Positions 19,961-27,899 of a stretch of DNA of 64,000 nt are shown piece after piece. Source of the stretch: Bradyrhizobium liaoningense (GTDB lineage Bacteria > Pseudomonadota > Alphaproteobacteria > Rhizobiales > Xanthobacteraceae); assembly GCF_018130825.1 (NCBI RefSeq), contig NZ_JAFCJS010000007.1:62001-126000 (forward strand). The letters are read 5' to 3'. How positions within the stretch are numbered: position 1 is the stretch's first letter; every line of letters begins with the position of its first letter. The notes beneath the pieces were generated by a model. It was not told the DNA's origin. It saw nothing but the letters and a program-made list of their open reading frames with translations, and made no database searches. The position numbers and the translations under genes are program-made.

Positions 19961-20929
19961 TTAAAGCGTCACCACGATCTTCCCCAGATGCTTGTTCGCC
20001 TCCATGTGCTCGAACGCCCTGTCGATGTCGTCGAACGCATAGACCTTGTCGATCGGCAGCTGCAGCTTGCGCGACTCGACCGCGGCCCAGATGTCCTTGC
20101 GGACCTCCTCAAAGATCTCGCGGACTTCCTCGATGGTCCGGGTGCGGAAGGTGACGCCGATATAGCTGATACGGCGCGCCGCATGCAGGTCGAAGTTGAA
20201 GTCGCCGTGCGTCCCGCCGAGCCGGCCGACATTGACGATGCGACCCAAAACCCTGGTCGCGGCGAGGTTCTGGTTGGCGACCTTGCCGGAGACCTGGTCG
20301 ACGATGAGGTCGACGCCTTCGCCGTTCGTCGCCTTCAGCACCTCGTCGACCCATTTCGGGTCGGAGGAGTCGACCGCGAGGTCGGCGCCGTATTCCTTCA
20401 GCCGGCCGCGCCGATAGGCATCGGTCGACGAGCCGATCACGAGTCTCGCGCCCTTGAGCTTTGCAATTTGCATCGCCATCAGGCCGACGCCGGAGCTGGC
20501 ACCCTGGATCAGCACGGCCTGTCCGGCCTGGACCCCGCCGACAGTGACCACCGCGTTGTGCATGGTCGCCAGCGCGACGGGGAGGGTGGCGGCCTCCTCG
20601 AAATTCATGTTCGAGGGCGCGCGGAACAGCCGGCCGTGATCGGCCAGCGTGTATTCGGCGAACGCCGCGCCGCCCGAGCCCATGATGCGGTCGCCGACCT
20701 TGACACCCTTCGCATCCGGTCCGAGCTCGGCGACCTCGCCGGCCCATTCCATGCCGAGCACGGTGCCGACGCCGCCGGCCGCGCCATGGGCGTGGCCCTT
20801 CCGCATGCCGGTGTCGGCGCGATTGAGGCCGCAGGCGCGGACCTTTACCAGCACCTGCGTGCCCTTCGGTTTTGGTTGAGCGACGTCGGAAATCCGAGCG
20901 CCGTCAGGGCCGTAGACGTAAGCCTTCAT
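19961..20929 (-). CDS. MDR-type NAD(P)H:quinone oxidoreductase-like protein
   Basis: Medium-chain dehydrogenase/reductase of 322 aa: GroES-like N-terminal domain (about 1-120) and Rossmann domain with the nucleotide loop GASSGVGLMAMQ. It lacks the catalytic and structural zinc cysteines of alcohol dehydrogenases, so it belongs to the zinc-independent quinone oxidoreductase/enoyl reductase branch. GAGAG precedes the ATG. It lies 25 nt behind the nitronate monooxygenase gene and is probably co-transcribed. Substrate unknown. Confidence 0.85.
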   Translation of the reverse strand: MKAYVYGPDGARISDVAQPKPKGTQVLVKVRACGLNRADTGMRKGHAHGAAGGVGTVLGMEWAGEVAELGPDAKGVKVGDRIMGSGGAAFAEYTLADHGRLFRAPSNMNFEEAATLPVALATMHNAVVTVGGVQAGQAVLIQGASSGVGLMAMQIAKLKGARLVIGSSTDAYRRGRLKEYGADLAVDSSDPKWVDEVLKATNGEGVDLIVDQVSGKVANQNLAATRVLGRIVNVGRLGGTHGDFNFDLHAARRISYIGVTFRTRTIEEVREIFEEVRKDIWAAVESRKLQLPIDKVYAFDDIDRAFEHMEANKHLGKIVVTL

Positions 20930-20954
20930 GAATTGCTCTCGCTTCTTGCAGTGA

Positions 20955-21950
20955 TTATTCGGCGGCTTCGCGTTGCGGCTGAACGATCATTCCTTCCAGC
21001 CGGCTGCGGATGATCGCCTCCGCCTCGCGCACGATGCGGGAGACGAGCTCGGCGCAGCTCGGGATGTCCTGGATCAGGCCCTGGACCTGGCCCGCCGACC
21101 AGATGCCTTCGTCGGAATTGCCTGTCGCATAGACCATCTTGCCGCGGGCTCCCGCAACGAGTTCGCGGATGTCCTCGAACTTGGCACCCTCCTTCTCCAT
21201 CGCGACGACCTTGGTCGAGACGGCGTTCTTCGCCACGCGCGAGGTGTTGCGCATGGTGCGGAAGATCAGCTCGGTCTCGCGCTCGTCATTGGCGACGATC
21301 TTCTCCTTGATGGATTGGTGGATCGGGCTTTCCCTGGTCGCCATGAAGCGGGTGCCCATGTTGATCCCTTCCGCCCCCAGCGCCAGCGCCGCGACGAGGC
21401 CGCGTGCGTCGGCAAAGCCGCCGGAGGCGATCATCGGGATCTTGACCTTGTTGGCGGCGGCCGGGATCAGGATCAGGCCGGGGGTGTCGTCTTCACCGGG
21501 ATGCCCGGCGCATTCAAAACCGTCGATCGAGATGGCGTCGGCGCCCATCCGCTCGGCCGAGAGGGCGTGGCGGACGCTGGTGCATTTGTGCACGACCTTG
21601 ACGCCGTGCTTCCTGAACTCGTCGACATGCTCCTGCGGCTTGTTGCCGGCGGTCTCGACCACCTTGATGCCGGCTTCGATGATCGCCGCGCGATACTCGG
21701 CGTAAGGCGGCGGCTTGATCGCGGGCAGGATGGTCAGGTTGACGCCGAACGGCTTGTCGGTGAGGTCGCGGCAGCGCGCGATCTCCTTGGTCAGATCCTC
21801 CGGCGTCGGCTGGGTCAGCGCGGTGATGAAGCCGAGCGCGCCGGCATTGGCAACGGCGGCCACCAGCTCGGCCCGTCCGACCCATTGCATGCCGCCCTGG
21901 ACGATCGGGTGCTCGACGCCGACGAGCCTGGTGAATCGTGTCTGCAGCAT
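20955..21950 (-). CDS. Nitronate monooxygenase (2-nitropropane dioxygenase) family flavoprotein
   Basis: FMN-dependent TIM-barrel protein of 331 aa. Features of the family: N-terminal HPIVQGGMQWVG, an Ala/Gly-rich phosphate-binding strand (IPMIASGGFADARGL) and GAEGINMGTRFMAT. Members oxidise alkyl nitronates, but many homologues act on other substrates or are enoyl reductases, so the exact reaction is uncertain. First gene of a likely two-gene operon with the MDR oxidoreductase. Confidence 0.87.
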   Translation of the reverse strand: MLQTRFTRLVGVEHPIVQGGMQWVGRAELVAAVANAGALGFITALTQPTPEDLTKEIARCRDLTDKPFGVNLTILPAIKPPPYAEYRAAIIEAGIKVVETAGNKPQEHVDEFRKHGVKVVHKCTSVRHALSAERMGADAISIDGFECAGHPGEDDTPGLILIPAAANKVKIPMIASGGFADARGLVAALALGAEGINMGTRFMATRESPIHQSIKEKIVANDERETELIFRTMRNTSRVAKNAVSTKVVAMEKEGAKFEDIRELVAGARGKMVYATGNSDEGIWSAGQVQGLIQDIPSCAELVSRIVREAEAIIRSRLEGMIVQPQREAAE

Positions 21951-22132
21951 GATCTGTTTCCCCCGCGCCCCGCGTGGCGCTCTGTTATCGTTTGATGGCA
22001 GCAGGATGCCGCCGGGGTCGGGAAATGTCTATTGCAGGGGTGTGCGGTAGAGGCGGGGTGTCATGCGGGGAGTGACGGGGATTCCGCCGGGCGGATAATT
22101 GGGGCGCGGCGCCTGCCACATTCACCGCCGTC

Positions 22133-22152
22133 GTCCTGGCGAAAGCCAGGAC
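22133..22152. repeat. Short dispersed hairpin with GAAA tetraloop
   Basis: GTCCTGGC, GAAA, GCCAGGAC: perfect 8-bp stem with a stable tetraloop, part of a dispersed intergenic element that continues as CCCATAACCACAGGG. Confidence 0.75.
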
Positions 22153-22203
22153 CCATAACCACAGGGAGATGTTGTTTTGCGCGATGGTGGCGACACACAT
22201 CTT

Positions 22204-22281
22204 GTAGCCCGGATGAGCGAAGCGACATCCGGGATTCTCACCGCGAGTTGTCCCGGGTATCGCTACGCTCACCCGGGCTAC
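22204..22281. repeat. Inverted repeat (GTAGCCCGG family)
   Basis: Left arm begins GTAGCCCGGATGAGCG, right arm ends GCTCACCCGGGCTAC, with inner copies of CATCCGGGA and TCCCGGG. Same family as the element at 24956-25041. It lies directly downstream of the lipoprotein gene. Confidence 0.8.
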
Positions 22282-22294
22282 CAAGAGCCTCAGC

Positions 22295-22945
22295 TTACTC
22301 CGTCGACAGCCGCACCATCTGCCGGCCGCCGTTCATTTCCTTGAGGCGGTTGACGAATTTTTCCGGACGTTGCCAGCGGTTGGGGACCTCCAGGCCCATG
22401 AATTCGGCGATGTCGCCGATGAAGCCCGTGCAGTTGGCGGTCTCGGCATTCCAGACCGGCGAGTTCGCCTGCAATTTCTTGATATAGGCGAACACGCGCT
22501 TGGCGTCGGCTTCGTTGAGATAGACGCGATAGCTCGCGGTCAGATATTCCGGATCGAGGTCGCCGTAGCTCGCACCGGTCTCGGACGGTACGAAGGTGAT
22601 GTGACCGAGCACGTAGGCGAGCGTGTCGCCGGCCGGCGTGAGGCCCGCGACCTCGACCGCCTTCTCGCTGGTCTTGCCGTACCAGACGAAGGCGTGGCCC
22701 CAGCTTGCCGCCGTCCGGGCGCGGAAGTCGACATAGTAGGGGCCTTTCTCCGCGCGCGCGATGGGACGCCGCGTCGCTTGCGGTTGAGGCCGCGATGCGG
22801 TCTCGGTCGTGGCAAGCGCGTTTGCGTCGGCAACGCGCTTGTTCGCTTCGTGGGCCGAGGCCGTGGGCGTCGTGCATGCGATCATCGCCGCGAGGGCGAG
22901 CCCCGCGAGGATGCAGGATCCCGATCGATCAGCTGTGTTCGTCAC
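22295..22945 (-). CDS. Putative lipoprotein with permuted papain-like (H...C) motif
   Basis: 216-aa exported protein, not assigned to a named family. The start is GTG 22945, with GAGGGGGC upstream. The N-terminus is a hydrophobic stretch ending MIAC, so C24 could be a lipid-modified cysteine. In the mature part, His84 in SWGHAFVWYG precedes Cys172 in NCTGFIGD. That order is typical of circularly permuted NlpC/P60-like or DUF4105-like hydrolases. Enzymatic function is inferred only from this pattern. It is not obviously in an operon. Confidence 0.7.
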   Translation of the reverse strand: MTNTADRSGSCILAGLALAAMIACTTPTASAHEANKRVADANALATTETASRPQPQATRRPIARAEKGPYYVDFRARTAASWGHAFVWYGKTSEKAVEVAGLTPAGDTLAYVLGHITFVPSETGASYGDLDPEYLTASYRVYLNEADAKRVFAYIKKLQANSPVWNAETANCTGFIGDIAEFMGLEVPNRWQRPEKFVNRLKEMNGGRQMVRLSTE

Positions 22946-22989
22946 GTTGAGCCCCCTCGACTTTCGGCCGCCTGCGCAGAGTCTGCGCG

Positions 22990-23193
22990 TCAGTAGCGCG
23001 CTGCGACCGGGCCGGGCGCCTTGCCGATCGGGGCCTTGCCGACCGGGCTCTTGCCAATCGGCATCTTGCCGATCGGGGCCTGCTCCGCCGGATAGACCGG
23101 CACAGGCTGCCGGCGCGGCAGATCCGCAGCGTTCGCAGCCGTCACCAGAGCAAGCGTGGCACCCAGAGCAAATACAATCTTCTTCACAGTCAT
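22990..23193 (-). CDS. Small secreted protein with PIGK-type repeats
   Basis: 67-aa product (start ATG 23193). A signal peptide (MTVKKIVFALGATLALVTAANA) precedes a short mature chain consisting mostly of near-identical pentapeptides: APIGK, MPIGK, SPVGK, APIGK. The longer open frame upstream lacks a ribosome binding site. The basic, Pro/Gly-rich repeat could bind cell wall or anionic polymers, but nothing proves a role. Not recognised. Confidence 0.65.
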   Translation of the reverse strand: MTVKKIVFALGATLALVTAANAADLPRRQPVPVYPAEQAPIGKMPIGKSPVGKAPIGKAPGPVAARY

Positions 23194-23373
23194 ACCCCTA
23201 GAAGGTTTGGTCCAAACACGGCAGTGCCGTGCCCCCCAGACACGCCTCACAGAAGGGCGCCCGAATGCGTCCAAGTTGCGGCGAGCGCGGGACATGTTGG
23301 CGGCATTGATCGGATGCGCGCAGATGTGATGTGTCTGGATGTTTCCGGGGGCTGCGACCTACAGCAGCGCCGC

Positions 23374-24780
23374 TCACCCGATCCGGTTCAAACTATTCCG
23401 GATCGTCGCGAAGATGCCGCCGATGTCCTTGCGCAACGCGTCCAGCGCGTTGAAATTCTCGAAGATGCGGGCGATGCGGTCTTCGACCTCGCGCTTGCTT
23501 TTCGTCAGCGCATCGACGCGCGAGGCCAGCGTCACGCCGGCGTTCACCTCGATCTCGCCGACGGTTTCGGCGAGCAGGTCGCGGGTGGTGCCGACCTCCG
23601 CGATCATCGCCTCGATACCGAACACCGGAGCCTTCAGCGGGACGAGGTCGGCCTGCGACTTCGACAGCTCTGTCTTGAAGGTGTTCAGCGTCGCCAGCGT
23701 CTCCTGCAACGCGCCGAGGCGCTGGCGCGACTGCAGGACGAAATCATTCAGCGCATTCTGGCGCTCGGTGAGGCTCCTGCCGTCGCCGTCGGTCTCGACG
23801 TCCGCGATCGCGCGTTCGAGCTGGCCCCGGCGCTGGCCGAGCTCCTCGAAGTCGAGGCCGATGGCTTTGAGGATGTTGGCGCTGTCGTCGATGCGGGCGA
23901 GGCGCTGCTCGATCTCGATCTTGTTCTTCGACAGCGTCTCGACGCGCGTGCCGAGCGGCGCTTCGCCGCCGGTCTCGAGCTCGTCGATGCTTTTTTCGAG
24001 GCGGTCATGGCTGAGGCTGAGCTCGCCGATCAGGGCGTTGATGCCGGCGTCGTTTGATCGCAGCGGCGCCAGCTCGGCATGGGATTTCGCCAGATCCTCC
24101 TTGTACTGGTTGAGGGTTGCGAACGTGTCCTGGACCGCGCTCACCCGCGTCAGCAATGTCGACACGTCGCGCGCGATGTCCTTCAGGCGGTCGGCGAGGT
24201 TGTTCTTGCGGTCGTCGGTCTCGAGGTCGTGCAGGGAGCGTTCGAGCTGGTTCTGGCGGTCACGGATCTCGGTGAAGACGGGCTCGACCGCGCGGCGCTG
24301 GTCGGCGACCTTGCCGACCATCTCGCGCAGCGCCTGCTGGCGGCGGCGGATCTCGGCGAGCTGGTCGTGCATGTCGGTGGCTTCGTTGCGGCCCTGCTGC
24401 AGCAGCGCGCGCTGCTCGGTCTCGCCGAGCTTGTCGTGAAGGGCGGAGACGGCCTGCCGTGGATCGCTCTCGATCAGGTGCTGGACGGTGGCGTCGAGGT
24501 GGTTTTGCAGGGCGTGGGCGACGACGACGTCTTCCCGGGTCTTCTTCAGGCGGTCGCGCAGCGTGTCGAGGCGCCGGTCTTGGCGCGAGAGCCGCCAGGC
24601 GGTTGCGCCGATCAGCGCCAGGCCTGCGGCCAGGATCGTGCCGGCCGCGAGCCGCTGCGGCATGGACAGGGCCGCGAACCACGCCGGCAGGTGACCGACG
24701 TCGTAACCGAACGCCTGCTGGGCGAGAAGCGCGAGGGCGGCCAGCAGGGCAAACCAGGCAACCAGGAAAAACAGCCACAT
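23374..24780 (-). CDS. Membrane-anchored coiled-coil protein
   Basis: 468 aa. Two N-terminal TM helices (about 1-22 and 44-62), then a cytoplasmic region of some 400 residues rich in Arg, Leu, Asp and Glu with heptad character. Within it a block of about 90-100 residues recurs about four times (copies contain DRLEKSIDELETGG, GQLERAIADVETDG, RDLLAETVGEIEV). ATG 24780 is chosen for the GAGGAA upstream and because the TM segment starts there. A structural or septum/chromosome-associated role is possible; function unknown. Confidence 0.75.
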   Translation of the reverse strand: MWLFFLVAWFALLAALALLAQQAFGYDVGHLPAWFAALSMPQRLAAGTILAAGLALIGATAWRLSRQDRRLDTLRDRLKKTREDVVVAHALQNHLDATVQHLIESDPRQAVSALHDKLGETEQRALLQQGRNEATDMHDQLAEIRRRQQALREMVGKVADQRRAVEPVFTEIRDRQNQLERSLHDLETDDRKNNLADRLKDIARDVSTLLTRVSAVQDTFATLNQYKEDLAKSHAELAPLRSNDAGINALIGELSLSHDRLEKSIDELETGGEAPLGTRVETLSKNKIEIEQRLARIDDSANILKAIGLDFEELGQRRGQLERAIADVETDGDGRSLTERQNALNDFVLQSRQRLGALQETLATLNTFKTELSKSQADLVPLKAPVFGIEAMIAEVGTTRDLLAETVGEIEVNAGVTLASRVDALTKSKREVEDRIARIFENFNALDALRKDIGGIFATIRNSLNRIG

Positions 24781-24955
24781 CGTGAATTCCTCACGCCGGC
24801 ACACATTTTCGCCATAGTTGCTATTGGAGAGCGGAACCGAGATCAAGCGGGGCGGGGCTTGCTGGATGCGTCTGGTCGCGCGAATCCACGACTGATTGCG
24901 TCAGCCGATCGATGGAAGGGCCTGGAGTTGCCGAGTTTTCCCGAATACGAGGTCC

Positions 24956-25041
24956 GTAGCCCGGATGGAGCGCAGCGCAATCCGGGGTCTGTACGCGCAG
25001 CGCCAATGGTCCCGGATTACGCTGCGCTCCATCCGGGCTAC
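24956..25041. repeat. Inverted repeat (GTAGCCCGG family)
   Basis: Arms of about 31 nt: GTAGCCCGGATGGAGCGC (24956 onward) and GCGCTCCATCCGGGCTAC (ending 25041). The arms are nearly perfect complements. Same family as 22204-22281. Confidence 0.85.
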
Positions 25042-25075
25042 GGCGCTCATCCGGGCGACGGCGTCGTGTGCGCTA

Positions 25076-25192
25076 TCACTTCCCGAGGAAGTTCGAGCGC
25101 ATCTTGTCGGCGAACCAGACCACGAAGATCGCGGCGAACGAGAGAGCAAAGTATATAGCCGTCCACAAGAGTGCATTTTCGGCATTCGTCAT
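25076..25192 (-). CDS. 38-aa single-pass membrane peptide
   Basis: Short ORF, ATG 25192, preceded by a strong Shine-Dalgarno GGGAGGAC. The peptide is polar (MTNAENALLW), then one TM helix (TAIYFALSFAAIFVVWF), then a basic tail (ADKMRSNFLGK), so the C-terminus probably faces the cytoplasm. It resembles small regulatory subunits of membrane complexes, but no partner is adjacent. The strong ribosome binding site and a clean TM pattern support a real gene. Confidence 0.65.
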   Translation of the reverse strand: MTNAENALLWTAIYFALSFAAIFVVWFADKMRSNFLGK

Positions 25193-25304
25193 GGCGTCCT
25201 CCCTGGCATCAGAAATCGATTGCCGGGAAGGATAAGGGCAGCCGCGACGGCGCGATTTGCGCAGGATCAATGTTGCCGCGCTGCGGCGAAAATGACCGGA
25301 GCGG

Positions 25305-26090
25305 CTACAGCCGAAATTCGTTGGTGAGCTCGCCGATGCCGTCGATCGCGACGGTGACCGTATTCACCGGCTCCTTCATCACCCCGACGCCGACCGAGGT
25401 GCCGACGGCGATGAGGTCGCCGGGGAGCAGGGTCATGTCGTGGGAAATCCTGCTCACCAGCTCCTGCGCGGTGAAGATCATGTCCGAGATCGGATAGTTC
25501 TGCCGCTCGGCGCCGTTGAGGATGGTGCGGACCACGAGCTTCGCCGGATCGAGGCCGGTCGCGATCACTGGCCCGAACGGACCGTAATCGTCGATGCCCT
25601 TGGCACGCGCCCATTGCGGGAAAGTCGGGTCGCTGGTCAGGATGTCGTTGGCGGTGATGTCGTTGACGCAGGTGTAGCCGAAGATGAAGCCGTCGGCTTC
25701 CGCAGGCGCCACGCGGGAGCAGGTCTTGCCGATGACGATGCCGAGCTCGCCCTCATAGGTGGTCTTGCCGTCGTAATAGGAGGGGCGGCGGATCACGGCG
25801 CCCGGCGTGGTGATGCTGGTGGTGGCCTTGAGCAGATAGAGCGGCTCCGGCGGCTCGGGCTGGTTGAGTTTTGCGGCAAGCGCGTGAAAGTTATTCCAGA
25901 GCGCGACGATCTTGCTGGGGGCGCAGGGCGCGAGCAGCTCGACTTCCGACGGCGCGAGTGTCCTGCCGGTGCTGGCATTGCGGCCGAACATCTCGCCCTC
26001 ATGCACGCTGATGCCTGAGGATGTCAGCGTGCCGAAGCCGGTCGCGCCGCCATGCCGAAAACGGAGCCAGTGCTTGATCTCGCCCGCCAT
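25305..26090 (-). CDS. Fumarylacetoacetate hydrolase (FAH) family enzyme
   Basis: 261-aa member of the FAH superfamily (hydrolases, isomerases and decarboxylases acting on 2-oxo acids with Mg2+). Metal-binding acidic residues are in TYEGELGIVIGK (E-x-E) and the following Asp in GYTCVNDIT. ATG 26090 overlaps the stop of the upstream reductase gene by one base; GTG 26093 is an alternative with a 4-nt overlap. Translational coupling to the ketopantoate-reductase-like gene suggests a shared pathway. The true substrate is unknown. Confidence 0.87.
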   Translation of the reverse strand: MAGEIKHWLRFRHGGATGFGTLTSSGISVHEGEMFGRNASTGRTLAPSEVELLAPCAPSKIVALWNNFHALAAKLNQPEPPEPLYLLKATTSITTPGAVIRRPSYYDGKTTYEGELGIVIGKTCSRVAPAEADGFIFGYTCVNDITANDILTSDPTFPQWARAKGIDDYGPFGPVIATGLDPAKLVVRTILNGAERQNYPISDMIFTAQELVSRISHDMTLLPGDLIAVGTSVGVGVMKEPVNTVTVAIDGIGELTNEFRL

Positions 26091-27109
26091 CACGCCACCG
26101 CCAGTGCGCGGGGATCAGCCGGCGCCGAGACGCCGTCATAGAGCCCGGCGATGCGGGCGCGCTGGGTCACCATCGCCAGCACCGAATCCAGTGCGGGCGT
26201 TGCGATACCGGTGAGGCGGCCCATCTCCTGTACCACGGTGACGAGCGGATCGATCTCCATTGGGCGGCCGCGCTCGAGATCCTGCAGCATCGAGGTCTTG
26301 TGCGCGCCGACCTTGCGGGCGCCCTCGATGCGGCGCTCGACGTCGACGCGGAATTTGACGCCGAAGGTCTCGGCGATGGCTTGCGTCTCCACCATGATCG
26401 CGCGCGACAGCGAGCGCGTGGCGGGATCGGTGCAGATCACGTCCAGCGTGGCATGGGTCAGCGCACTGATCGGGTTGAAGCAGACGTTGCCCCAGAGCTT
26501 CAGCCAGATCTCGTCGCGGATGCGATCGAGCACCGGGGCCTTCAGGCCCGCGGCGACGAACAGGTCGGCGAGGCGCTGTACGTCGGAGGTGATCTCGCCG
26601 GAGGGCTCGCCGAGCGGAAAATTGTTGCCGTAGACGTGGCGGATCACGCCGGGTGCCTCGATCTCGGTGGCGGGATAGACGATGCAGCCGATGGCGCGCT
26701 CGGCCCCGATCTCGCGCCATTGCCGACCCCCGGGGTCGATGCTCTCCAGCGTGGAGTTCTCGTATTGGCCGCCATGCTTGTAGAAATACCAATAGGGGAT
26801 GCCGTTGACGGCGGTGACGATGCGGGTGTGCGGCCCGAGCAGCGGCTGCATCTTCTCGATCACGCCGGTGATCGAATGCGCCTTCAGCGTAATGATGATG
26901 TAGTCCTGCACGCCCAGCTCGGTGGGATCGTCAGTGCAGCGCGGATGCACGGTGTGCGTCTCCTCGCCGGCGAGCAGCGTCAGGCCGCGCTCGCGCATGG
27001 CGGCAAGATGCGCGCCGCGTGCGACCAGGCTGACGTCGGCGCCCGCACGTGCGAGCTGAACCCCGAGATATCCGCCGATCGCGCCGGCGCCGTAGATGCA
27101 GATTTTCAT
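26090..27109 (-). CDS. Ketopantoate reductase (ApbA/PanE) family enzyme, possible oxalyl-CoA reductase
   Basis: 339-aa NAD(P)H-dependent reductase. The Rossmann loop GAGAIGGYLG is at the N-terminus, the substrate-binding lysine region is KLWGNVCFNPISALTHAT, and the C-terminal signature KTSMLQDLERGRPMEID is present. Most such proteins are annotated 2-dehydropantoate 2-reductase. However, in Methylobacterium extorquens the paralogue PanE2 reduces oxalyl-CoA to glyoxylate. Here the gene sits 0.2 kb from the CBS/OxlT block of the oxalate regulon and overlaps an FAH-family gene, not other pantothenate genes. The oxalyl-CoA role is a hypothesis from context. Confidence 0.85.
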   Translation of the reverse strand: MKICIYGAGAIGGYLGVQLARAGADVSLVARGAHLAAMRERGLTLLAGEETHTVHPRCTDDPTELGVQDYIIITLKAHSITGVIEKMQPLLGPHTRIVTAVNGIPYWYFYKHGGQYENSTLESIDPGGRQWREIGAERAIGCIVYPATEIEAPGVIRHVYGNNFPLGEPSGEITSDVQRLADLFVAAGLKAPVLDRIRDEIWLKLWGNVCFNPISALTHATLDVICTDPATRSLSRAIMVETQAIAETFGVKFRVDVERRIEGARKVGAHKTSMLQDLERGRPMEIDPLVTVVQEMGRLTGIATPALDSVLAMVTQRARIAGLYDGVSAPADPRALAVA

Positions 27110-27224
27110 GAATTCTTCGCGAGCAGAGACCGGATTTTGGGACGAAAGATCCGGTCCGGCTCGGAAGGATCCGAGCCGGGGCCGGTAGTCGCAGGGGAAG
27201 TGTTGCCGCTGTAGTTTAGTGTTT

Positions 27225-27295
27225 GAGCATGATCTCGTCGGAAAACCGCTTACGCACTTTGCGCTAGCGCGGCCCTCCGGGTCCGGATCATGCTC
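27225..27295. repeat. Inverted repeat (GAGCATGATC family)
   Basis: GAGCATGATC (27225-27234) and GATCATGCTC (27286-27295), a perfect 10-bp pair about 50 nt apart; the right arm touches the stop codon of the CBS gene. Dispersed intergenic element that may act as its terminator. Confidence 0.75.
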
Positions 27296-27723
27296 TAGGC
27301 TGCCGCTTGCGGCGTGCCGTTGATGGCCTCGTCAACGGCAGCGGCGATGTCGCGCATGCTGATGACGGAGACGAGGCTGTAATCGTCGATGACCGGCAGG
27401 TGGCGGATGTGATGCCGGTTCATCAGGTGGCGGACGTGCTCGATCGTGTCCGAGGAGGTGCAGGACACCAGCTGCTGCACCGACACGAGCTGCGAGACCT
27501 TGACGTTGATGGCATTGGCGCCGTGCTCGGCGACGGCGCGCACCACGTCGCGCTCGGTGAACATGCCGACCGCGGTGTTGCCCTCGGAGCGGACCACGTC
27601 CTTGACCACCAGCGCGCTGATATTGTTGGCGCGCATCAGCTTGGCGGCGATACCCACCGTTTCGTTCATTCGCACCGTGACAACGCGCGGCGTCTTCTTG
27701 CGCAGAATGTCTCCGACCAGCAT
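27295..27723 (-). CDS. CBS-domain protein in the oxalate regulon
   Basis: 142-aa protein made of two CBS motifs (about 8-65 and 75-135), a Bateman module that usually binds adenosine nucleotides. Start ATG 27723 follows GGGAGG. The promoter region carries the TGGTATACATAATGCCA operator 35 nt upstream, the motif shared with the transporters and the gntR region. It may sense energy state for the transport or CoA ligase step, but no direct evidence exists. It is not fused to any enzyme domain. Confidence 0.88.
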   Translation of the reverse strand: MLVGDILRKKTPRVVTVRMNETVGIAAKLMRANNISALVVKDVVRSEGNTAVGMFTERDVVRAVAEHGANAINVKVSQLVSVQQLVSCTSSDTIEHVRHLMNRHHIRHLPVIDDYSLVSVISMRDIAAAVDEAINGTPQAAA

Positions 27724-27757
27724 TGCGACCTCCCTGGGTGAATGACAGGAGGAAGTG

Positions 27758-27774
27758 TGGTATACATAATGCCA
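27758..27774 (-). promoter_or_regulatory. GntR-type operator upstream of CBS gene
   Basis: TGGTATACATAATGCCA: outer hexamers TGGTAT and ATGCCA form an imperfect inverted repeat. On the minus strand TTGACG (27776-27781) lies 2 nt upstream of the operator, so the operator fills the spacer of a sigma70-type promoter. Confidence 0.7.
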
Positions 27775-27844
27775 ATCGTCAAGCGCTGGATTTGGCTGAT
27801 CCGAAAAATCTTGCGGCAGCAATACTGACGTTTGTCGTCAGGCC

Positions 27845-27873
27845 AAAAAGAAAGGGGCGCATCGCTGCGCCCC
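27845..27873 (-). terminator. Terminator of first MFS transporter gene
   Basis: GGGGCGCA (27854-27861), loop TCGC, TGCGCCCC (27866-27873). On the minus strand the stem is followed by TTTCTTTTT. Confidence 0.85.
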
Positions 27874-27899
27874 TTTTGAAAGCTGTCGTGTGTGGTGGC

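Larger units (their letters stand above)
21951..22294. other. Gene-free stretch with two palindromic repeats
   Basis: 344 nt without a gene. It holds a hairpin GTCCTGGC-GAAA-GCCAGGAC (22133-22152) and the longer inverted repeat at 22204-22281, both listed separately. The nitronate monooxygenase promoter should lie at its left end; no clear -35/-10 pair was picked out. Confidence 0.6.

Noticed and set aside
22990..23193. CRISPR-like short repeats
   Set aside because: The 15-bp periodicity is a coding pentapeptide repeat within a small secreted protein; there are no spacers. No CRISPR array was seen anywhere in the window.
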